A stretch of DNA of 64,000 nucleotides from Chthonobacter albigriseus. GTDB taxonomy: Bacteria > Pseudomonadota > Alphaproteobacteria > Rhizobiales > Pleomorphomonadaceae. Under the pieces are notes generated by a model, which did no database searches, had not been told where the DNA came from, and saw only the letters and a program-made list of their open reading frames with translations. Of the stretch, positions 57,765 to 64,000 are shown in pieces. Position 1 is the stretch's first letter. Each line of letters starts with the position of its first letter. The stretch lies in contig NZ_JACDIT010000003.1 of assembly GCF_013839445.1 (NCBI RefSeq), positions 62,001 to 126,000 of the forward strand, written 5' to 3'. A program made the translations under genes and the position numbers.

Positions 57765-58316
57765 TCAGTCGTCGCCGTCGCCCGGGCCAGCTTCGCCCAC
57801 CAGTTCCAGCTCGCGCGGGCGGAAGAAGGCGATGATCCGGCCGCTGCCGGGTTTTAGATCCGCCCAGTCGTCGGTGGGCAGGTCGATCACCGCCAGGCCC
57901 GCGGTCGGGAACTTCTCGCGGATCTGCTCGATGAACTCCGGGTTGCCGTGGCCGATCACGGCAAGCGCGGTGTCTTGGATCGACGGGTTGTGCCCGACCA
58001 GCAGCAGCGAACGCGCGGTGCCGCCGTGCTTGCGCAGGATCGGGACGTAGGTGCCCTCCGACGCGGTGTAGATCGACCGCATCACGTCGATGGACATGTC
58101 GCCGGGGAAATGCGGCAGGAGGCCCGCCAGGGTTTCCCGCGTGCGGCGGGCGCTGGAGCAGAGGATCTTCTCCGGCACCAGCGCATGGTCGACCATGTGC
58201 CGCCCCATCAGCGGCGCCGACGCGCGGCCGCGGATGTTGAGCGGCCGGTCGAAGTCGGGAACGCCCGAGCCGTCCCAGGACGACTTGGCGTGGCGGAGGA
58301 GGAAAAGGCGCGCCAT
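57765..58316 (-). CDS. sixA: SixA-type histidine phosphatase
   Basis: 183 residues from MARLFLLRHAKSSWD. RHAKSSW is the SixA variant of the RHG motif; LLLVGHNPSIQD holds the second catalytic histidine. SixA dephosphorylates phosphohistidine in phosphotransfer proteins (ArcB, NPr) in E. coli. A longer N-terminus starting at 58364 lacks support. It ends in an acidic GDGDD tail. Confidence 0.85.
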   Translation of the reverse strand: MARLFLLRHAKSSWDGSGVPDFDRPLNIRGRASAPLMGRHMVDHALVPEKILCSSARRTRETLAGLLPHFPGDMSIDVMRSIYTASEGTYVPILRKHGGTARSLLLVGHNPSIQDTALAVIGHGNPEFIEQIREKFPTAGLAVIDLPTDDWADLKPGSGRIIAFFRPRELELVGEAGPGDGDD

Positions 58317-58453
58317 GGGATACTCGAGCGATGGAGACCGGGAATCGGACGGGAGGACGATCATACTCCCGTCCGCCGCGGATGGGATGACGCGGCTGCT
58401 CCCGCCGCGCGCCCGTGCTAGCCTGGATCCGACACGATAAGCCCGGGCGACCG

Positions 58454-59632
58454 ATGTTCCTGACCTTTTTCACCGATCTCCGGACCGCCGGCGTCCCCGT
58501 GACGTTGCGCGAATACCTGGACCTGATGGGCGCCATGGAAGCCGACCTCGCCGAGCGGCGGGTGGAGGACTTCTACCACCTCGCCCGCACCGTGCTGGTC
58601 AAGGACGAGGCGCACATCGACCGCTTCGACCGGGTTTTCGTCCGCCTGTTCAAGGGCCTGGACCTCATGTCGGACGCCGTCGACGTGGCGACGCTGCCGA
58701 CGGACTGGCTGATGAAGCTCGCCGAGAAGCACCTGACCGAGGAGGAGAAGCGGCGGGTGGAGGCGCTCGGTGGCTTCGACAAGCTGATGGAGACGCTGAA
58801 ACAGCGCCTCGCCGAGCAGAAGGGCCGTCACCAGGGCGGGTCGAAATGGATCGGCACGGCGGGCACTTCGCCGTTCGGCGCCTATGGCTACAACCCGGAA
58901 GGCGTTCGCATCGGGCAGGACGAGAGCCGCCACCGCCGCGCCGTCAAGGTGTGGGACCGCCGCGAGTTCAAGGACCTCGACGACACCGTGGAGATCGGCA
59001 CGCGGCAGATGAAGGTGGCGCTGAAGCGCCTGCGCCGCTTCGCCCGGCACGGCGCACCGGAGGAGCTTGACCTCTCCTCCACCATCGACGCCACCGCCCG
59101 CCAGGGCTGGCTCGACGTCAAGCTCCGCCCCGAGCGCCGCAACGCCATCCGCCTGGTGCTCTTCCTCGACATCGGCGGCTCGATGGACGACCACGTCCGG
59201 ATCACCAGCGAGCTGTTCTCGGCGGTGAAGAGCGAGTTCAAGTCGCTCCACCACTACTATTTCCACAACTGCCTCTATGAGGGCGTCTGGCAGGCCAACG
59301 CCCGCCGCCACGGCGAACGCATCCCCACCGCGGAACTGTTGCGCACCTTCCCTCAGGACACCCGAGTCGTCTTCGTCGGCGACGCCGCCATGAGCCCCTA
59401 CGAGATCACCCACGCCGGCGGCTCGGTGGAGCACTGGAACGAGGAGCCCGGCGCCGTCTGGCTCGCCCGCGCCGTCGCCGCCTGGCCCAAGCTCGCCTGG
59501 ATCAACCCGGTGGACGAGCGCCAGTGGGACTTCACCCACTCCACCCGCATCCTGCGGGCGATCGTCGGCGAGCGCATGTACCCGCTGACGCTGGAAGGGC
59601 TGGAGCGGGCGACGCGGGCGCTGGGACGGTGA
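58454..59632 (+). CDS. CoxE-like VWA domain-containing protein
   Basis: 392 residues from ATG 58454. The N-terminal helical domain (FFTDLRTAGVPVTLREYLDLMGAME) is followed by the VWA domain. The metal (MIDAS) motif reads FLDIGGSMDDH: D-x-G-x-S instead of D-x-S-x-S, a variation seen in this subfamily. It is the normal partner of the MoxR ATPase at 53850, acting in metallo-enzyme maturation. Here the pair is separated by 3.8 kb of other genes. Confidence 0.88.
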   Translation: MFLTFFTDLRTAGVPVTLREYLDLMGAMEADLAERRVEDFYHLARTVLVKDEAHIDRFDRVFVRLFKGLDLMSDAVDVATLPTDWLMKLAEKHLTEEEKRRVEALGGFDKLMETLKQRLAEQKGRHQGGSKWIGTAGTSPFGAYGYNPEGVRIGQDESRHRRAVKVWDRREFKDLDDTVEIGTRQMKVALKRLRRFARHGAPEELDLSSTIDATARQGWLDVKLRPERRNAIRLVLFLDIGGSMDDHVRITSELFSAVKSEFKSLHHYYFHNCLYEGVWQANARRHGERIPTAELLRTFPQDTRVVFVGDAAMSPYEITHAGGSVEHWNEEPGAVWLARAVAAWPKLAWINPVDERQWDFTHSTRILRAIVGERMYPLTLEGLERATRALGR

Positions 59633-59750
59633 GTTCTTCGGCCGTTCCTGCTCGAAATCGCTACGCCTCCCCTCCCCAGCCCCCGCTCCCGCCTGCTAGC
59701 ATCGCTCCACCCGGACCGGCTGAGTCCGGCAATGGAGAATCGCCCGTGTC

Positions 59751-61130
59751 ATGGTGCATGACGAGACCCTAGCTCCCCGACTGACCAATCCCCAGGATGC
59801 CATCCGCTGGCTGCGCGACCGGCGCATCGACGAGGTGGAGTGCATCGTTCCCGACATGAACGGGATCATGCGCGGCAAGATCGTCCCGCGCGAGGACTTC
59901 ATCGGCATCATCGGCGCCGGCGTCCGGCTTCCCGAATTCGTCTTCTTCCAGGCCGTGACCGGCGACAGCGCCGACGACAGCGAGGTGGTGAATCCGCTCG
60001 ACCGCGATGTGCGCTGCGTGCCCGACCTGACCACGCTGCGTCTGGTGCCCTGGTACGAGGAGCCGACGGCGCAGGTGATCTGCGACTGCTTCTTCGCCGA
60101 CGGCCGTCCCGTGGACTTCGCCCCGCGCTCGGTGCTGCGCCGGGTGGTGGAGCTCTACGAAGCCAAGGGCCTGCGCCCCGTGGTGGCACCGGAGCTGGAG
60201 TTTTACCTGACCGCCAACAACCTCGATCCGGACCTGCCGATCGAGGTGCCGATCGGCCTCTCCGGCCGCAAGGAGAGCGGGCGCCAGGCCTACGGCATCG
60301 AGCACGCCAACGAGTTCGATCACGTCGTCAACCTGATGTACGACTACTGCGAGGCCTCCCGCATCGAGATCGCGACCATGGCGCACGAGGCCGGGCCGGC
60401 GCAGTTGGAGATGAACTTCCGCCACGGCGACCCGATCGAGCGGGCGGACCAGACTTTCCTCTTCAAGCGCACCGCCCGCCTCGCCGCCCGCCGCCACAAC
60501 ATGGTGGCGACCTTCATGGCCATGCCGCACCAGGACATGCCCGGCAGCGCTACCCACATCCACCAGTCGATCGTGGAGATCGACGGCGGCCGCAACATCT
60601 TCGCCAACCCGGACGGCAGCGACGCCCCGGCGCTCCTCCACTACATCGGCGGCCTGCAGCGCTACGTGCCGAAGGCGATGAGCCTGTTCTGCCCCAACGT
60701 GAACAGCTACCGTCGCATCCGCCTGGAAAGCGACGCGCCGATCAACGTGCACTGGGGCCGCGACAACCGCACCTGCGGCCTCCGGGTGCCGGACAGCGAC
60801 GCCAAGTCTCGCCGGGTGGAAAACCGGGTGATCGGCGCCGACAGCAACCCCTACATCGCCATGGCCGCCACCCTCGCCTGCGGTTATCTCGGGCTTGTCG
60901 AGCAGGTCGATCCGGAGCCCGTGGTCGAGATCGACGCCCATACCCTCGGCGTCTCCCTGCCCTCCCACCTGTCCGACGCCCTGGCCGACCTGTCCTCGTG
61001 CGGCCCGCTGAAAGACGTCCTCGGCCCGCGCTTCGTGGAAGCCTACATCGACGTGAAACGGCTGGAGTGGCGCCTCTACAACCGCGTCATCTCGAGCTGG
61101 GAGCGGGAGTACCTGCTGCTGAACGTGTGA
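59751..61130 (+). CDS. Glutamine synthetase family protein (gamma-glutamylpolyamine-synthetase-like)
   Basis: 459 residues. GS beta-grasp N-terminus with VECIVPDMNGIMRGKIVP, a glutamate-binding region VAPELEFYLT, metal ligands in EAGPAQLEMNF, the ATP-binding region MPGSATHIHQS and NRVIGADSNPYIAMAATLA. The MNGIMRGK segment is typical of PuuA/type-3 relatives acting on amines rather than ammonia, so the substrate is uncertain. A GGAG lies at 59734-59737. It ends just before the REP cluster. Confidence 0.85.
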   Translation: MVHDETLAPRLTNPQDAIRWLRDRRIDEVECIVPDMNGIMRGKIVPREDFIGIIGAGVRLPEFVFFQAVTGDSADDSEVVNPLDRDVRCVPDLTTLRLVPWYEEPTAQVICDCFFADGRPVDFAPRSVLRRVVELYEAKGLRPVVAPELEFYLTANNLDPDLPIEVPIGLSGRKESGRQAYGIEHANEFDHVVNLMYDYCEASRIEIATMAHEAGPAQLEMNFRHGDPIERADQTFLFKRTARLAARRHNMVATFMAMPHQDMPGSATHIHQSIVEIDGGRNIFANPDGSDAPALLHYIGGLQRYVPKAMSLFCPNVNSYRRIRLESDAPINVHWGRDNRTCGLRVPDSDAKSRRVENRVIGADSNPYIAMAATLACGYLGLVEQVDPEPVVEIDAHTLGVSLPSHLSDALADLSSCGPLKDVLGPRFVEAYIDVKRLEWRLYNRVISSWEREYLLLNV

Positions 61131-61263
61131 GGCCCGAGTGTCCTTGCGGAGGCGGGCCACGACGGCGGAAAAGGCGAGGAGATAGAAGGGGGTGCGCGGG
61201 AGCGGGTGCGGTGAGAGGGCCGAAATCGGGCGCGGTTAACTTACCGATCTGCATCCTTCAGCC

Positions 61264-61413
61264 GTCATGGTCCGCGAAGGCGGACCACCCACGAATTCGA
61301 GTGGCGGGACGTTGCCTGTGGGCGCGTGGGTCGACGGGCAAAAATGCGTGGGTGGTCCGCCTTCGCGGACCATGACGATGTGGGACGTCGGTGGTCCGCC
61401 TTCGCGGACCATG
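61264..61413. repeat. Cluster of three REP-like palindromes
   Basis: TGGTCCGC-N4-GCGGACCA occurs at 61268-61287, 61353-61372 and 61392-61411, with loops GAAG, CTTC and CTTC. The second is inverted relative to the first; the third is a direct 39-base tandem copy of the second, including its flank. A degraded remnant (CGGACCATGAC) follows near 61472. The rest of the 480-base gap (61131-61610) shows no gene. Confidence 0.82.
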
Positions 61414-61610
61414 ACGATGTGGGAGGAGGGAAGGAGGGAGGAGAAGGGGATCGGACCGGCTTCCCCCCGCTCGGACCATGACAACGGTAAAGGAGAGCAG
61501 AGAGGCGCGACGGGCTTGTGGCGGGGTGTGATTGCGCGCCGCACACTCCACTTCCCGATCCCCACCCGCCTCTGTTGGTTCTTGCCCTAGGCAGGAACCC
61601 AGCTACCCTC

Positions 61611-63204
<1,594 letters not shown>

Positions 63205-63336
63205 CCGGACTGCCTCGGCAACAGGGGGTTTTCGCTGGGAAAGGGGCATAGCCGTTGCAGCGGCCACGTCAAGCAAAACCGCCGTGAAAGGCCGTTCTCC
63301 GGCCTGCCCGTGTCGAAGTAAGGCGGCCGTGGAGGC

Positions 63337-63687
63337 TCAGACGACCGTGCGGATGAAGCCGTTGGCGCGCTCCACCGCCGCCTGGACATCGGCGATCAGC
63401 CCATCCCCCGAGGCCGGATCCTGCCGCGTGGCGGATTCCAGGGCTTCGGCTGCCTTGGCGACTTCCCACGCGCCGATGCCGCGGGCGGAACCGACGATCA
63501 CATGGGCGAGCCCTGCCCGGTCGGCCCCAGGCTCGGCGAGCTTGGCGAGCGTGCGGACCGATTGCTTGAGGAAGAGGTGCAGCACCTCCCGCTCCAGATC
63601 CCGATTCCCCATCGTCTGCTTGGCGAGATGGGCAAGGTCGACCGGTCTGGAATCGGCGGTCGCCTGGGCCCGAACGGAGACGGACAT
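63337..63687 (-). CDS. Hpt domain-containing protein
   Basis: 116-residue single-domain phosphotransfer protein. The phospho-accepting histidine is H62 in LAHVIVGSARGIGA; the usual H-x-x-K-G motif has V65 in place of lysine. The four-helix bundle pattern is otherwise intact (DLEREVLHLFLKQSVRTLAKL; WEVAKAAEALESATRQ). A strong TAGGAG SD precedes ATG 63687. It could act in a phosphorelay, but no partner kinase is adjacent. Confidence 0.85.
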   Translation of the reverse strand: MSVSVRAQATADSRPVDLAHLAKQTMGNRDLEREVLHLFLKQSVRTLAKLAEPGADRAGLAHVIVGSARGIGAWEVAKAAEALESATRQDPASGDGLIADVQAAVERANGFIRTVV

Positions 63688-64000
63688 GAATACCTACTCC
63701 TATGAAAATACAGGCTCTTTGAATCGGTCCGAAACGAAGGGCCAGCATGCGGCCACAAGCGTTTCAGTTCGCTGAACGGACCGTCCCGCGGGCCGATCCG
63801 GACACCGCCCGCCGGAGATTCTCCGGATATGGTTAACCGCCGTTAAGGCGCGCTGTTCCACCCGCAGCGGCAGCGCGCTGGAGACCCCGCCTGCAGCGGA
63901 CCGCACGATCCCCGGTCGACTCGCGATCCGGCGTGCAGGGCATTCGCTGAAAATGAAAAACAAATAAAAAGCAGGAACTTGGAGCCTGTCGGACGGTTGC
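63688..64000. other. Non-coding right edge of the window
   Basis: No gene is recognisable in these 313 bases. They contain a 15-bp palindrome CCGGAG-ATT-CTCCGG (63812-63826) and a TTAA-N6-TTAA near-match to a CtrA box (63833-63846), either of which could serve the Hpt gene or one beyond the window. The last 60 bases are A-rich. Confidence 0.5.

Noticed and set aside
61264-61413. Possible CRISPR array
   Set aside because: Only three palindromic units with 19 to 65-base spacing and alternating orientation, no cas genes; it fits REP sequences.

Overview
This is a GC-rich (about two thirds G+C by eye) chromosomal window from an alphaproteobacterium, most likely of the order Hyphomicrobiales (Rhizobiales) or close to it. 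The evidence is a Rhizobium-type RecA N-terminus, CckA, FliX, FlbT and FlaF, a DksA with only one of the four zinc cysteines, a TIGR01620/YcjX pair, and GAAC-N7-GAAC type SOS sites. No insertion sequence, prophage, CRISPR array, tRNA or rRNA gene is visible. Identifications rest on recognising protein families in the translated sequence; no database search was run.

Layout. Bases 1-19.9 kb hold housekeeping and metabolic genes: the tail of a PLP-dependent decarboxylase, a Uma2-family protein, purL, bolA-grxD, a possible structured RNA, rpsD, murI, trmJ, a DUF1800/DUF1501 pair, icd, a cyclic-nucleotide-gated channel homologue, alaS, recA, psuK-psuG and a cytochrome P450. The cell-cycle kinase gene cckA (20.0-22.6 kb) leads into a flagellar region from 22.7 to 53.6 kb. 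Its order is flhB-fliR-fliQ-fliE-flgC-flgB (minus), fliO-fliP (plus), a large TPR-type protein with MotE, a DUF6468 protein, fliM and fliL (minus), flgF-flgG-flgA-flgH (plus), fliX and dksA (minus), flgI-flgJ-flgN/flbY (plus), a FlaG-like gene, two flagellins, flbT-flaF (plus), and flgE-flgK-flgL (minus). Bases 53.8-64 kb hold a MoxR ATPase and its usual VWA partner (separated by GNAT, TIGR01620, YcjX and SixA genes), a glutamine synthetase family protein, ferredoxin-NADP reductase, a 2Fe-2S ferredoxin and an Hpt protein. fliF, fliG, fliN, flhA, fliI, motA/B, flbD and ctrA are not in the window.

How it works together. The most interesting signal is regulatory. Three divergent flagellar intergenic regions carry TTAA-N7-TTAA boxes of the CtrA type (one of them as two degenerate overlapping copies), each lying beside a CGGCA...TTGCCG palindrome that resembles the Caulobacter FlbD target (ftr). 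On the late-gene side, flgF, flgI and flgE each have a near-perfect or perfect sigma-54 promoter (TGGCAC-N5-TTGC). The ftr-like centre lies 109-118 bp from the -12 element in all three. This reads as a Caulobacter-like CckA/CtrA to FliX/FlbD/sigma-54 hierarchy, in which one ftr element may serve both an early operon and a late operon. Other notable features are an AT-rich island inside flbT, a palindromic REP/REPIN-like repeat family at two loci, flagellar proteins with unusual low-complexity extensions (FliO, MotE, the TPR protein, DUF6468, FliM), and a Uma2 protein lacking a presumed catalytic aspartate.
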